The notes under the pieces were generated by a model. It ran no database searches and was not told the DNA's origin. It saw only the letters and a program-made list of their open reading frames with translations. 64,000 bases of DNA, taken from the NCBI GenBank assembly GCA_958295855.1, contig OY282383.1, positions 3,638,481-3,702,480 of the forward strand. Direction: 5' to 3'. The stretch comes from an uncultured Poribacteria bacterium. Its GTDB lineage: Bacteria > Poribacteria > WGA-4E > WGA-3G. Numbering within the stretch: the first letter of the stretch is position 1; each line of letters opens with the position of its first letter. This document shows, piece after piece, positions 8,433-17,439 of this stretch. Position numbers and translations under genes: made by a program.

Positions 8433-8988
8433 TACCAAGTTGCGCGTGAATGCACGTCGCATTTTTATTTCTTACATTTTGTGCTTGGGGCCTTGGGTTA
8501 TACCGAAAATGAAGGTTGGGTGGTGCCACTCTCTGTATTGGTGCTCACCGTATGCCCTCATGCTGATAGAAATTATCCCTCCTGATTTAATTGTTGACAT
8601 ATTTAATTTTACCAATTTTTTCTTGAAATCAAGCGAGTGCTATGTCCATCCCGAAATGAGGGATATATGCGTTTGTCGTCGCGTCATTCATGGCGCATGG
8701 GGAGGTGCAATGAGCAGAAAGCATATAACGTCTGAAGCCTCAGACAAAACATTGCATTACAACCTCTTCTGAGATTTACCTTGTGTCAGTAGCCCCAACT
8801 TGCTTCCTAAATTCTCCGCAAGGAATGTCGAAAAAGTGGCACAGAATTTGCTAACATTAAGTGACAAACGGATTGAAAATAAAACGTTATAACATTTGCT
8901 CGTAGGTGCAATAGCTAATAAAAACAACCTGAAGCAACGACAAGGAGCAGGCACCGCGTCGGGACGCTCACAGACAGGTGTTTAGATC
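8433..8988. other. Upstream part of a duplicated tonB-like locus, interrupted by an insertion
   Basis: No gene recognised. 8450-8476 is an element B fragment (GCACGTCGCATTTTTATTTC). From about 8572 the sequence matches, in inverted orientation, the region upstream of the intact tonB-like gene (38239-38500), including GTAGGTGCAATAGCTAATA and CGGGACGCTCACAGACAGGT just before the start codon. Compared with that copy, bases 8655-8835 are extra. Confidence 0.8.
8655..8835 (+). mobile_element. 181-bp insertion relative to the paralogous empty site
   Basis: In the other copy the sequence reads CATCCCGA directly into GTGGCACAGAA; here 181 bases lie between these flanks. The inserted part ends CTCCGCAAGGAATGTCGAAAAA, the element A right end, and its middle (CTTGTGTCAGTAGCCCCAAC) recurs inverted at 40820-40840. 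No transposase is encoded, and no clear target duplication longer than about 2-3 bases was seen. Confidence 0.75.
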
Positions 8989-9606
8989 ATGAACGAAGTT
9001 GTCCAATTTCTGAACAAATCTATGATATTATCTATCTGCCTTCACCTGATAGGTGTGGGCATTGCCTCCCTGTCTATCATTGGTACAACAGATAAACATG
9101 GCGATAGTATTGTTGCTGAGTTTGTTTCTCTGCCGAAGACAAAACCTATTCTTACGCCACGTCAGTTAAAACAGGTTATCCCGGAAACGACTCAACCACA
9201 CCTGCTGCACTCCCAACCGCCGCGCATCCAGACGATTGTGACAGCTGCTCATGTGCCAGAAACAGACTCGCGATTCTTGGTTACTACAGTACCGGTTTCT
9301 ACTGTTCACGCGATTGCACCGTCAGAAACAGGCAACGCATTAAACGGAGTTCACACCGGCTTAACGATGCGTCGTACACCTTTGAATGCAGAGTTGACAA
9401 AGTTTGCACTTAAACCGATACCACACCCCGAGTTAACAAGTTCAAGTACGGCAGCAAGTTGTGAGGTAGCAGAACTTCCAGCGATTCCGACGCTTTCACA
9501 ACCGCTAGGATTAAAAGTCGCATCAGAAACCTCCGACGAGAGCTACAGAGAATTGCCAAACCTAACTTGCAACCTCATTACTCCGCAAGGAATAACAGGA
9601 GCATAA
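8989..9606 (+). pseudogene. Truncated TonB-like protein gene
   Basis: A 205-residue frame. Residues 1 to about 168 match the TonB-like protein encoded at 37441-38238 nearly residue for residue: the N-terminal membrane segment (SMILSICLHLIGVGIASL), the proline-rich spacer and SSSTAASCEVAELP. The C-terminal TonB domain, which contacts outer-membrane receptors, is missing. Homology ends around base 9495, and the frame then runs through a full element A copy (9519-9599), which contributes the last 27 or so residues and the stop. A protein of this form could insert in the inner membrane but not transduce energy, so it is called a pseudogene. It may still be expressed, because the upstream region is duplicated with it. 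Confidence 0.85.
9519..9599 (+). repeat. Element A copy, forward
   Basis: CATCAGAAACCTCCGACGAG to CTCCGCAAGGAATAACAGG. It forms the 3' end of the truncated tonB-like gene and the 5' leader of LRR-2. Confidence 0.88.
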
Positions 9607-9610
9607 TCTC

Positions 9611-11542
9611 TTGAAACTTTTCAATTATGCCGATACACAACTCTCAAGCCAAAACATGGGACTTGCACCTGTCGTCAACTTGACTCTCATTGTGTGCTTT
9701 CTCTTTTTGGCACTACATCGTCCAGCAACTGCACAGACCGTCGACATTCCGGACCCCGGTCTTCGTGCTGTTATTGAGGCGGCATTAGGTAAAGAAGCAG
9801 GTGTCGACATCACGCAATCGGAAATGAAGAGCCTGGAATCCCTTCAAGCCAACAGATGCCGCTTTTTGACGTTGTCAGAAAAGGGATGGTTTACACCAGT
9901 AGCAGAACGGTGGATATGCGAATCTACCGATGATACGTATGTATCCAGCATTCAAGATCTAACAGGTCTTGAGTTTGCTACCAATCTGATAGAGCTGGAG
10001 CTTAGTCGTAATCAGATATCGGATGTGTCCCCTCTCAAAGATTTAATAAACTTGACACACCTCTCTCTTATAAACAACCGGGTATCGGATGTATCCCCGC
10101 TCAAAAACTTGACAAATCTGAGAGAACTAGATCTTCTTGACAACCGGGTATCGGATGTATCCCCGCTCAAAAACTTGACAAATCTGACACACCTCTCCCT
10201 TAGAAGCAACCAAATATCGGATATATCCCCGCTCAAAAACTTGACAAATCTGACGTATATCTCGCTTAGAGATAACCAAATATCGGATGTATCCCCGCTC
10301 AAAAACTTGACAAATCTGATACAACTGAATCTTCTTGACAACCGGGTATCGGATGTGTCCCCGCTCAAAGATATGACAAACCTGAAACATCTGGATCTTG
10401 ACGACAACGCGATATCGGATGTGTCCCCACTTAAAGATATGACGAATCTGATACACCTGGATATTTCCGACAACGCGATATCAGATGTGTCCCCACTTAA
10501 AGATATGACGAATCTGACAGGGCTGGATCTTGACAGCAACGGAATAGTGGATATATTTTCTCTCAAATATTTAACAAATTTGACAACCTTGGATCTTGCC
10601 CACAACGAGATATCGGATCTGTCCGCGCTCAAGACTTTGGCTAAACTGAGAAGGCTAGAACTTGACGACAACAGGATATCACATCTGTTCCCACTCAACG
10701 GTCTGACAGATCTAACAGAGTTAGATCTTGATGGCAACCGGATTTCAGACGTGACACCACTCAAAGGTCTGACAAAACTGACAGTGCTGCATCTGAGCGA
10801 CAACCAAATATCTGATTTCTCGCCGCTTGCCGGAGTGATAGAGAATCTGGTAGAGTACGATGCCAGCAATCAAACAGAACCGCTTACCAAGGTGGAGGAT
10901 GTAAATCGTGATGGTATTGTGGATGCGGCAGACCTTATCTTAGTTGCTCTTAATTATCGCAATCCTGATTTTGCTAATTCCGCTCAGTTTGATATCTATC
11001 CGGATGTCAATGGGGATAGTGTTGTGGATGTGAGAGACTTAGTCGCTGTCGCTGCAGAGATAGATGCTGCTTCTGCTGCCCCCGCGCTCATGAAAAAAAC
11101 AGCCGAGACAACTCCATTCACTGTCGGGAATCTTTTGAAGTGGATATTACTTGCCAAGCAGCTGGAGGTACAAGAACCACGAATACAAAAGGGGATTACT
11201 GTTCTGGAACAGCTCTTAGCTGCTCTAACCTTCAAAGTGGTACCACCGAAAGAAACCGCCCTGCTAGCGAACTATCCAAATCCGTTCAATCCAGAGACAT
11301 GGATACCGTATCAATTGGCAAGGTCTGCGGATGTTAATATCACCATCCATTCTGGGAATGGGCAACTTGTTCGGGTGTTCGTTTTGGGACACTTGCCTGC
11401 TGGGGTGTATTCCAGCAAATCCCGCGCAGCATATTGGGATGGTAGAAATGAATTGGGTGAATCAGTGGCGAGTGGCGTTTATTTTTATACACTCACGGCT
11501 GGAGATTTCACGGCTACCGGCAAAATGCTTATCCGGAAGTAA
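9611..11542 (+). CDS. Internalin-like LRR protein with dockerin-like and sorting domains (LRR-2)
   Basis: A 643-residue paralogue of the LRR-1 protein. The start is TTG 9611, preceded by AGGAG at 9597-9601 with a 9-base spacer partly supplied by element A. A signal peptide is followed by the cap TVDIPDPGLRAVIEAALG and about 13 LRRs. Several are nearly identical at DNA level (for example the AISDVSPLKDM units at 10408-10540), pointing to recent 66-bp duplications. Two dockerin-like loops (DVNRDGIVDAADL and DVNGDSVVDVRDL) and the NYPNPFNPETWIPYQLA tail complete it. It is probably displayed on or released from the cell surface for protein or host contact. It is five repeats shorter than LRR-1. 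Confidence 0.88.
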   Translation: MKLFNYADTQLSSQNMGLAPVVNLTLIVCFLFLALHRPATAQTVDIPDPGLRAVIEAALGKEAGVDITQSEMKSLESLQANRCRFLTLSEKGWFTPVAERWICESTDDTYVSSIQDLTGLEFATNLIELELSRNQISDVSPLKDLINLTHLSLINNRVSDVSPLKNLTNLRELDLLDNRVSDVSPLKNLTNLTHLSLRSNQISDISPLKNLTNLTYISLRDNQISDVSPLKNLTNLIQLNLLDNRVSDVSPLKDMTNLKHLDLDDNAISDVSPLKDMTNLIHLDISDNAISDVSPLKDMTNLTGLDLDSNGIVDIFSLKYLTNLTTLDLAHNEISDLSALKTLAKLRRLELDDNRISHLFPLNGLTDLTELDLDGNRISDVTPLKGLTKLTVLHLSDNQISDFSPLAGVIENLVEYDASNQTEPLTKVEDVNRDGIVDAADLILVALNYRNPDFANSAQFDIYPDVNGDSVVDVRDLVAVAAEIDAASAAPALMKKTAETTPFTVGNLLKWILLAKQLEVQEPRIQKGITVLEQLLAALTFKVVPPKETALLANYPNPFNPETWIPYQLARSADVNITIHSGNGQLVRVFVLGHLPAGVYSSKSRAAYWDGRNELGESVASGVYFYTLTAGDFTATGKMLIRK

Positions 11543-11608
11543 GACGAGGTTACGCCAGAACCGCTCAGTTAGCCCTTTTATAGTGAAGAATCGTTTCTTC
11601 ACCATCAC

Positions 11609-11634
11609 GTAGGGGCAGTGCCTTGTGCCTGCCC
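11609..11634 (+). repeat. Element C copy (GTAGGGGCAGTGCCTTGTGC)
   Basis: GTAGGGGCAGTGCCTTGTGC then CTGCCC. Further copies lie at 15678-15707 (inverted), 18488-18516, 29956-29987 (inside a sulfatase gene) and 33977-34006. Confidence 0.8.
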
Positions 11635-11653
11635 TCTTAGGAGTACAAATCTC

Positions 11654-14026
11654 TTGGAACTTTTTACATCGTATAACGCATCACCGCATCTACATTTTGG
11701 CGCAGCTTGCAAGCCAAAACTTGCAACTCAAACCTCAAACCATAACTTAAAATTTACTCGTGTCGTCATTTTTGTTTTTATCACGTGCATGCTTTTTTGG
11801 ACACCATATCGGATAGCCGCTGCACAAACTGTACGTATTCCAGACGCCCACCTCCGTGCTGCTCTTGCGTTGGCATTGGGCAAAGAGCCGGGTGAAGACA
11901 TCACGCAGGCGGATATGGCGAGTTTACAATCACTTCAAGCAAGCAGATGTCGCTTTTTGGCGTTGTCGGAAACGGTGCCAGATGTGCGACATCGATGGGT
12001 GTGCAGGGCTACCGATGATACGTTTGAATCTGGCATTCAAGATCTAACAGGGCTTGAGTTTGCTGTCAATCTGAAAGAGCTGCATCTGGGGCGTAATCAG
12101 ATATCTGATTTGGCACCACTCAAAAAACTGACGAAATTGACATACCTAGACCTTGGGTTCAACCTGCGGATATCGGATGTAACCCCACTGAAAGATTTGA
12201 CGAACTTGACCCGTCTGTATCTCAGATTAAACCGATTATCAAATGTATCCCCACTCAAAAATTTGATAAATTTGATAGAACTAGATCTTAACTGGAACCA
12301 AATATCAGACGTGTCCCCACTCAAAGATTTGACAAACCTGACATCCTTAGATCTTGGGCACAATAGGCTGTCTACTGTGTCTTCACTCAAAGATTTGATT
12401 AATCTGACAATTCTATATCTTCGCGAAAACGAGATATCAGATGTGTCCTTACTCGGTAATATGACGAACTTGACACGACTCTATCTCAGAGGTAACCGGC
12501 TAGTTGATGTCTCTTCACTCAAAGACCTGACAAATCTGAGAGAACTAGATCTTGAAGAAAACCAGTTATCGGAGGTGACACCACTTAGAGCTTTGACAAA
12601 TCTAAGATGGCTGGATCTTGACTGTAACGAGATATTGGACATATCCCCACTTGAAAATTTGACAAAACTCACAACTTTGGATGTTTCGGACAATCAGGTG
12701 TCAGATGTGTCTCCCCTCAAAAATTTGATAAATCTGAGACGTTTGGATCTTGATGACAATCCCATATCAGATGTGTCTCCGCTCAAAGATTTGATAAATT
12801 TGATAGAGTTGGATCTTGACGATAACGAGATATCAGATGTGTCTTCGTTTACAGCTTTGACAAATCTGACGTGGCTAGATGTTGATGACAACGAGATATC
12901 GGATATATCCGCACTCAGCGTTATGACAAATCTTACATATCTGGATCTTGATGGTAATGAAATATCAGATGTGTCTCCGCTGAGGGCTTTGACAAGATTA
13001 ACGGAACTGGATCTTGATGGCAACACAATATCGGATATATCCCCACTCGGAGGTATGATAAATCTGAAAATGCTGGATCTTCACGATAACGAAATATCAG
13101 ATTTGTCCCCCCTCAGCGGTTTGATAAATCTGACAGTCCTAGATGTTGATGACAATCAGATATCAGATGTGTCTCCCCTCAAAGATTTGATAGGGCTGAC
13201 AGAACTGGATCTTGACGGTAATCAGATATCGGATGTAGTCCCGCTCAAAGCTTTGACAAATCTGACAGTGCTAGATGTTAGTGGCAACCAGATATCGGAT
13301 TTTTCTCCGATCGCCGGATTGATAGGGAATTTAGTTGAATATGATAACAGCAACCAAACAGTGCCACCCCTCAAGGCAACAGACGTGAACCGCGATGGCG
13401 TTGTGAACGTGACAGATCTCGCCTTAGTTGCATCCAGCTATCGCAATCCTGATTTTGCGGATTCTAATAGTTTTGGCATCTATCCGGATGTCAACGCCGA
13501 TGGGCTTGTTGATGTGAAAGACTTGGTTGCTGTCGCTGCGGAGATAGATGCTACGGCTGCCGCTCCCACGCTCAGGAAAAATCCAATGGAGACACATAAC
13601 CTCACTGCCGAGAATCTCACGCAGTGGATACATCTTGCCAAGCAACTTGATACACAAGAGCCTCACACGCAAAAGGGAATTACTGTTCTGGAGCAGCTCT
13701 TAGCAGCCCTAACCTCGGGAGAGGAGCTGCCGAAAGAGACGGCACTGCTGGCGAACTATCCAAATCCATTCAATCCTGAAACATGGATACCGTATCAGTT
13801 GTCGAAACCAGCGGCGGTAAATATCTCCATCCATTCTGCGAATGGGCAACTTGTTCGAGCGTTGGCGTTGGGGTACTTGCCTGCTGGCGTATATCACAGC
13901 AAATCCCGCGCTGCGTATTGGGATGGTAGAAATGAGTTGGGTGAGTCCGTGGCGAGTGGTGTCTATTTCTATACGCTCACTGCTGGTGATTTCATGGCTA
14001 CCAGAAAAACCATCATCCGAAAGTAA
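11654..14026 (+). CDS. Internalin-like LRR protein with dockerin-like and sorting domains (LRR-3)
   Basis: A 790-residue paralogue of LRR-1 and LRR-2. The start is TTG 11654 with AGGAG at 11639-11643; a GTG at 11618 would extend into a repeat. The leader contains the repeat-encoded peptide KPKLATQTS before the signal-peptide hydrophobic core (VVIFVFITCMLFWT). The cap TVRIPDAHLRAALALALGKE is followed by about 19 LRRs, two dockerin-like loops (DVNRDGVVNVTDL and DVNADGLVDVKDL) and the shared C-terminal NYPNPFNPETWIPYQLS domain ending TRKTIIRK. The three paralogues differ in repeat number (18, 13 and 19), so the LRR block is expanding and contracting. The same leader-start architecture suggests common translation control. 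Confidence 0.88.
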   Translation: MELFTSYNASPHLHFGAACKPKLATQTSNHNLKFTRVVIFVFITCMLFWTPYRIAAAQTVRIPDAHLRAALALALGKEPGEDITQADMASLQSLQASRCRFLALSETVPDVRHRWVCRATDDTFESGIQDLTGLEFAVNLKELHLGRNQISDLAPLKKLTKLTYLDLGFNLRISDVTPLKDLTNLTRLYLRLNRLSNVSPLKNLINLIELDLNWNQISDVSPLKDLTNLTSLDLGHNRLSTVSSLKDLINLTILYLRENEISDVSLLGNMTNLTRLYLRGNRLVDVSSLKDLTNLRELDLEENQLSEVTPLRALTNLRWLDLDCNEILDISPLENLTKLTTLDVSDNQVSDVSPLKNLINLRRLDLDDNPISDVSPLKDLINLIELDLDDNEISDVSSFTALTNLTWLDVDDNEISDISALSVMTNLTYLDLDGNEISDVSPLRALTRLTELDLDGNTISDISPLGGMINLKMLDLHDNEISDLSPLSGLINLTVLDVDDNQISDVSPLKDLIGLTELDLDGNQISDVVPLKALTNLTVLDVSGNQISDFSPIAGLIGNLVEYDNSNQTVPPLKATDVNRDGVVNVTDLALVASSYRNPDFADSNSFGIYPDVNADGLVDVKDLVAVAAEIDATAAAPTLRKNPMETHNLTAENLTQWIHLAKQLDTQEPHTQKGITVLEQLLAALTSGEELPKETALLANYPNPFNPETWIPYQLSKPAAVNISIHSANGQLVRALALGYLPAGVYHSKSRAAYWDGRNELGESVASGVYFYTLTAGDFMATRKTIIRK
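11697..11739 (+). repeat. Element F copy (TTTTGGCGCAGCTTGCAAGC)
   Basis: TTTTGGCGCAGCTTGCAAGC then CAAAACTTGCAACTCAAACC. It is read in frame within the LRR-3 leader. Related copies are at 27788-27825 (sulfatase 2 leader), 36500-36540 (intergenic) and 53058-53099 (E2 linker). Confidence 0.8.
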
Positions 14027-14158
14027 TACCAAGTTGTGAGCGACTCGCGAACAACTTTTTTGCGGCGTAATGGTATCAGCCCCTGCTTTGCAGGGGTAAT
14101 ATACCACTGCGCCCAAATGCGACGTGCATTTATTTCTTACATTTTACACTAGAACCAT

Positions 14159-14350
14159 TTAGTTTTGCGGCGTAAACGCCCATAAGCGACGTGCATTTCG
14201 GTTTCCGCCTCTTGTAATTTTCCCGGTTTCCTGATTGAGGAACCATGCCAGTTCTACCATATATGCCGGTAAACCAAGTATTACGTGTTTTGAACCTGAA
14301 GGGGCAAGCGTCTCTCTGCCGATGTCAATGAAGACAGAGTCGTGAATCAT
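14159..14350 (-). pseudogene. Small frame, possible remnant
   Basis: A 63-residue minus-strand frame (MIHDSVFIDIGRETLAPSGS, then HVILGLPAYMVELAWFLNQE). The first 50 or so residues look protein-like and resemble small hypothetical proteins, but I cannot name a family. The last residues (RRLWAFTPQN) are encoded by an element B fragment, so the natural 3' end is lost. No good ribosome-binding site was seen. Confidence 0.35.
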
Positions 14351-14414
14351 TAAAATTGAAGAGATATCAGCCGACGCTACACTAATAGCATTAGTTGAAC
14401 GCTTCTTAAGGCAG

Positions 14415-14499
14415 CTGTTGATGCCTGTTGAAGGAGTTGTGGAAACGAAACTCCATGCGAACTATCCGAATCCCTTTAAGCCCGAGACATGGATAAAGT
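14415..14499 (+). pseudogene. Remnant of a C-terminal sorting-domain gene
   Basis: Encodes LLMPVEGVVETKLHANYPNP then FKPETWIKL, matching the start of the C-terminal domain of the LRR proteins and sulfatases (ETALLANYPNPFNPETWIPY). The frame is cut at about 14498 by element A, and the remaining 80 or so residues of the domain are absent. Upstream coding sequence is not recognisable. Confidence 0.75.
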
Positions 14500-14636
14500 T
14501 GCATCAGAAACCTCCGACGAGAGCTACGAGGCGCGCATTAGCGCGCGTTTTTGGTATCCTGCCAATGGTATTTGCCCCTGCAAAGCAGGGGTTTCATACC
14601 CATGCTGATTACTCCGCAAGGAATGACAAAAAACTA
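14498..14636 (+). repeat. Element A copy split by nested repeats
   Basis: Left part TTGCATCAGAAACCTCCGAC through GAGCTACGAG, right part CTGATTACTCCGCAAGGAAT. Between them are GCGCGCATTAGCGCGC and CCCCTGCAAAGCAGGGG hairpins. Confidence 0.8.
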
Positions 14637-14656
14637 AAATAAAAGAGGCAAAAAAT

Positions 14657-15655
14657 ATGAAAAAAAACGTATTGGTTACTGGGGGCGCAGGCTTTATGGG
14701 TGCCCACGTTGTCAATGAACTCCTTCGCGACGGTAACCATCACGTGGTTGTGCTTGATGACCGGAGCGGTGGCTTTCGTGAAAACGTTAACCCTGCGGCA
14801 AAGTTCGTTGAAGGCAGCATCCTTGATGTTTCACTGGTAAATCGACTCTGTGAGCAGTATGAATTTAGTTATATCTACCATCTTGCCGCGTATGCCGCAG
14901 AGGGGCTCAGCCACTTCATCAAGCGATTTAACTATCAGAACAACCTCATCGGTAGCGTCAACCTGATAAACGCCGCGGTGAACTATAATGTCAAGCGGTT
15001 TGTGTTCACTTCTTCCATCGCTGTTTATGGTGCAAACCAACTTCCGATGCATGAAGCACTTATGCCGCTGCCCGAAGATTCCTACGGCATCGCTAAATAC
15101 GCGGTGGAACAGGAGCTCATCGTCTCTAAACGGCTTTTTGACTTGGATTATACTATTTTTCGGCCCCACAATGTCTATGGGGAACTTCAGAATATCAGTG
15201 ACAAGTATCGGAACGTCATCGGCATTTTTATGAATAACATCATGCAGGATGAACCGTTAGTTATCTTTGGGGACGGTGAGCAGACGCGTGCCTTCACGCA
15301 TATCGCCGATGTCGCGCCGCATATTGCGCGATGTGTGGATATACCGGAAGCCTCGTGTGAGATTTTTAACGTCGGTTCGGATAAACATGTATCTGTCAAT
15401 GACTTAGCAGACCTTGTCATGACAACTATGCAAAAGGAAGTCGCTGTAAAGCATTTTCGTGCAAGAGATGAGGTTAAACACGCCTATTGCTCCCATGAAA
15501 AGTTTCAGCAGGTTTTCGGAACCTCATCGCAGGTTAGGCTTGAGGAGGGACTCCATCGGATGGCAGCGTGGGCACAATCGGTTGGGCCTCGCCCGGCTAC
15601 CGAGTTTAGCGCGATTGAAATTCGCAAAAATCTGCCAGAGGCTTGGAATCAGTAG
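14657..15655 (+). CDS. NAD-dependent epimerase (UDP-glucose 4-epimerase-like)
   Basis: A 332-residue extended SDR of normal family length. It opens MKKNVLVTGGAGFMGAHVV with the GxxGxxG nucleotide-binding loop. D33-D34 (VVVLDD) fits NAD binding. The catalytic Ser/Thr lies in FVFTSSIAVYG and YxxxK in YGIAKYAVE. FGDGEQTRAFTHIADVA is the usual substrate-pocket segment. It probably interconverts or dehydrates a UDP- or GDP-sugar for the polysaccharide cluster that follows. It starts 20 bases after element A, with its own AAAGAGG ribosome-binding site. The exact sugar is not determinable here. Confidence 0.88.
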   Translation: MKKNVLVTGGAGFMGAHVVNELLRDGNHHVVVLDDRSGGFRENVNPAAKFVEGSILDVSLVNRLCEQYEFSYIYHLAAYAAEGLSHFIKRFNYQNNLIGSVNLINAAVNYNVKRFVFTSSIAVYGANQLPMHEALMPLPEDSYGIAKYAVEQELIVSKRLFDLDYTIFRPHNVYGELQNISDKYRNVIGIFMNNIMQDEPLVIFGDGEQTRAFTHIADVAPHIARCVDIPEASCEIFNVGSDKHVSVNDLADLVMTTMQKEVAVKHFRARDEVKHAYCSHEKFQQVFGTSSQVRLEEGLHRMAAWAQSVGPRPATEFSAIEIRKNLPEAWNQ

Positions 15656-15677
15656 AGCATCTCCGTTAATTCAGTTT

Positions 15678-15707
15678 CAAGGGTAGGCACAAGGCACTAC
15701 CCCTACG
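15678..15707 (-). repeat. Element C copy (inverted)
   Basis: AAGGGTAGGCACAAGGCACT then ACCCCTAC. Confidence 0.75.
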
Positions 15708-15827
15708 GATTTTTCCGTTGATTGCTTTTTCCCCAAGGAACCGGGCGGGAGGGAAGCAAAGCGGGGGAAGAAGCTGCTCAAAATCGGGTTTCGTCATGAG
15801 TTCTAGAATTTTCTCTCCTAATTAACC

Positions 15828-15911
15828 TTGAGTCAGAAACCTCCGACGAGAGCTACAGTGCATTGTCACACCTGTCTTGCCACCTGATTACTCCGCAAGG
15901 AATGACAAAAA
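15828..15911 (+). repeat. Element A copy, forward
   Basis: TTGAGTCAGAAACCTCCGAC to CTCCGCAAGGAATGACAAAA. AAGGA at 15897-15901 is 13 bases before the MurJ-like start at 15915. Confidence 0.88.
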
Positions 15912-15914
15912 ACT

Positions 15915-17279
15915 ATGAATGGGTTTCGCAGCTTTGTGGAAAAAACTTGGCATTCTCCAACACGCTGGGTGATGGTGATTACTGCTGCTGGAATGGGCTT
16001 GGGGCTCATATTCCATGTGTTAATTCCAACCCGTTTCGGCGGAAGTGAAACTGCAGATGCCCTGATTGCCGCATTAAAGGTTGCGCTGTTAGTTGATACC
16101 ATTGTCCGAGAAGGTGCTAAGTTTAGCCTTGTCCCGCTTTTTATTCAAGAACTTGCCCCTGCAAAGCAGGGGACATACCTTAATGAGGCAGCCTTGCGAG
16201 TCAGTGCCAAGTATCAATGTTTCACGAACGGCATCCTAAATTTTTCACTCGGTGTTGGCGTGGTTATTGTGCTCCTCATAGAAGCCTTTGCCCCATGGAT
16301 TGCGAGTGGATTGCCCATGGAGGCACGATCGGAAATGACAACCTTATTGCGACTTTGTGCACCGCTGGTTATCTTTGGTTGTGGGAGTACGATACTGGGT
16401 GCTTTTCTCAACAGTCAGAGACGTTTCAAAACTGTTGCCCTCCGCAATGCACTGCCGCCAGGGATAGCCACCGCGGTCTTCCTACTGCTATGGGGTACGG
16501 AAAATCTTGCGCATTGGGTAGCGATAGCTTATGCAAGCGGCTTTGTGGCATACTTTGGGTGGTTGTGCATTGGGGTGCATCGAACGGGGCACCGATACCA
16601 GTTAACGTGGGTCTCTCTGGATATCCTGCGTTCGTTGAAAAACACAATTACTTTGCCAACGCTCGGCTTCGCAATCCGGCAGGTGACTGCCCGCTTGTTC
16701 GTTGAGGTGTATTTGGTAGCACAACTCGGAAAAGGCGCAATTACACTCTACAACAGTGCTTTCCGGATTTTTTCAGCGATACAGACGCTCATTGGTATCA
16801 GCATTGCCACAACAAGTTTGCCCGATATGGCAACGCCCGATGTGGCCGACAATAGGCACAAGTTGAGACGCATACTCCATCGAAACGCACGTGTCGTACT
16901 ACTCATCGCGCTGCCAGTAACACTGTTGCTCCTCCTAGGCCACACAAAAATAATATCGCTTCTGTATCGCGGCGATAAATTTGATGAAGCGTCAATTCAG
17001 CAGATAGCCCAACTCCTCTTCTGGCTCAGCACAGGCACGGTATTCTCCTGTCTGATACCGGTGCTGAACGCCGGTCTCTATGCACAAAAAGCCTATTGGC
17101 TCGTTTTTAGAAACATGGTGACGATGGCAGTTTTAAACTTTGGCGTGGCTTACGGATTTGTGGTAGCATGGGGGCTTCTCGGCATCGCGTTAACTGTTTC
17201 AATCACTGCAGTTCTTGCTGTCGCGAATCTAGCCTATTTGCTCCGAAAAACCGGGATTTCATTGTATACGCGGGGCTGA
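15915..17279 (+). CDS. MurJ/MviN-type lipid-linked glycan flippase
   Basis: A 454-residue polytopic membrane protein with about 12 hydrophobic segments. The opening contains ITAAGMGLGLIFHVLIPTRF and a charged REGAKFSLVPLFIQE loop, which resembles the MOP-superfamily MurJ signature. MurJ proteins flip lipid II; members in exopolysaccharide clusters are thought to flip other lipid-linked glycans, and the surrounding glycosyltransferase and sulfotransferase genes favour the latter here. It is shorter than canonical MurJ (about 510). An in-frame palindromic repeat (16153-16170) encodes APAKQGTY within a hydrophilic loop. The start sits 13 bases after the AAGGA of element A. Confidence 0.82.
   Translation: MNGFRSFVEKTWHSPTRWVMVITAAGMGLGLIFHVLIPTRFGGSETADALIAALKVALLVDTIVREGAKFSLVPLFIQELAPAKQGTYLNEAALRVSAKYQCFTNGILNFSLGVGVVIVLLIEAFAPWIASGLPMEARSEMTTLLRLCAPLVIFGCGSTILGAFLNSQRRFKTVALRNALPPGIATAVFLLLWGTENLAHWVAIAYASGFVAYFGWLCIGVHRTGHRYQLTWVSLDILRSLKNTITLPTLGFAIRQVTARLFVEVYLVAQLGKGAITLYNSAFRIFSAIQTLIGISIATTSLPDMATPDVADNRHKLRRILHRNARVVLLIALPVTLLLLLGHTKIISLLYRGDKFDEASIQQIAQLLFWLSTGTVFSCLIPVLNAGLYAQKAYWLVFRNMVTMAVLNFGVAYGFVVAWGLLGIALTVSITAVLAVANLAYLLRKTGISLYTRG
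16153..16180 (+). repeat. In-frame palindromic repeat inside murJ-like gene
   Basis: TTGCCCCTGCAAAGCAGGGG then ACATACC. Encodes APAKQGTY. The same 17-base palindrome occurs in intergenic element B copies. Confidence 0.82.
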
Positions 17280-17352
17280 GGTTATGATTTTTGTAAGAAA
17301 TGGCTATCGGTTGTCAGCTTTCCGTAATTCCGTAATGTTGTCGCAGGTACAA

Positions 17353-17438
17353 AGTTGCATCAGAAACCTCCGACGAGAGCTACAGTGCATTGTTAGACCT
17401 GTCTTGCATTCTCATTACTCCGCAAGGAATAACAAAAA
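17353..17438 (+). repeat. Element A copy, forward
   Basis: AGTTGCATCAGAAACCTCCG to CCGCAAGGAATAACAAAAAG. AAGGA at 17424-17428 is 11 bases before the ATG at 17440. Confidence 0.88.
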
Positions 17439-17439
17439 G

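Larger units (their letters stand above)
14027..14656. other. Repeat and gene-remnant region
   Basis: Contains an element B copy (14056-14135) with the CCCCTGCTTTGCAGGGG hairpin, a second element B fragment (14162-14200), a possible small minus-strand frame, a sorting-domain remnant at 14415-14499 and a split element A (14498-14636). AAAAGAGGC at 14641-14649 is the likely ribosome-binding site of the epimerase at 14657. Confidence 0.75.

Noticed and set aside
8224..8772. A 182-residue plus-strand frame overlapping the end of LRR-1
   Set aside because: It overlaps conserved coding sequence in another frame and then runs through repeats and the insertion.
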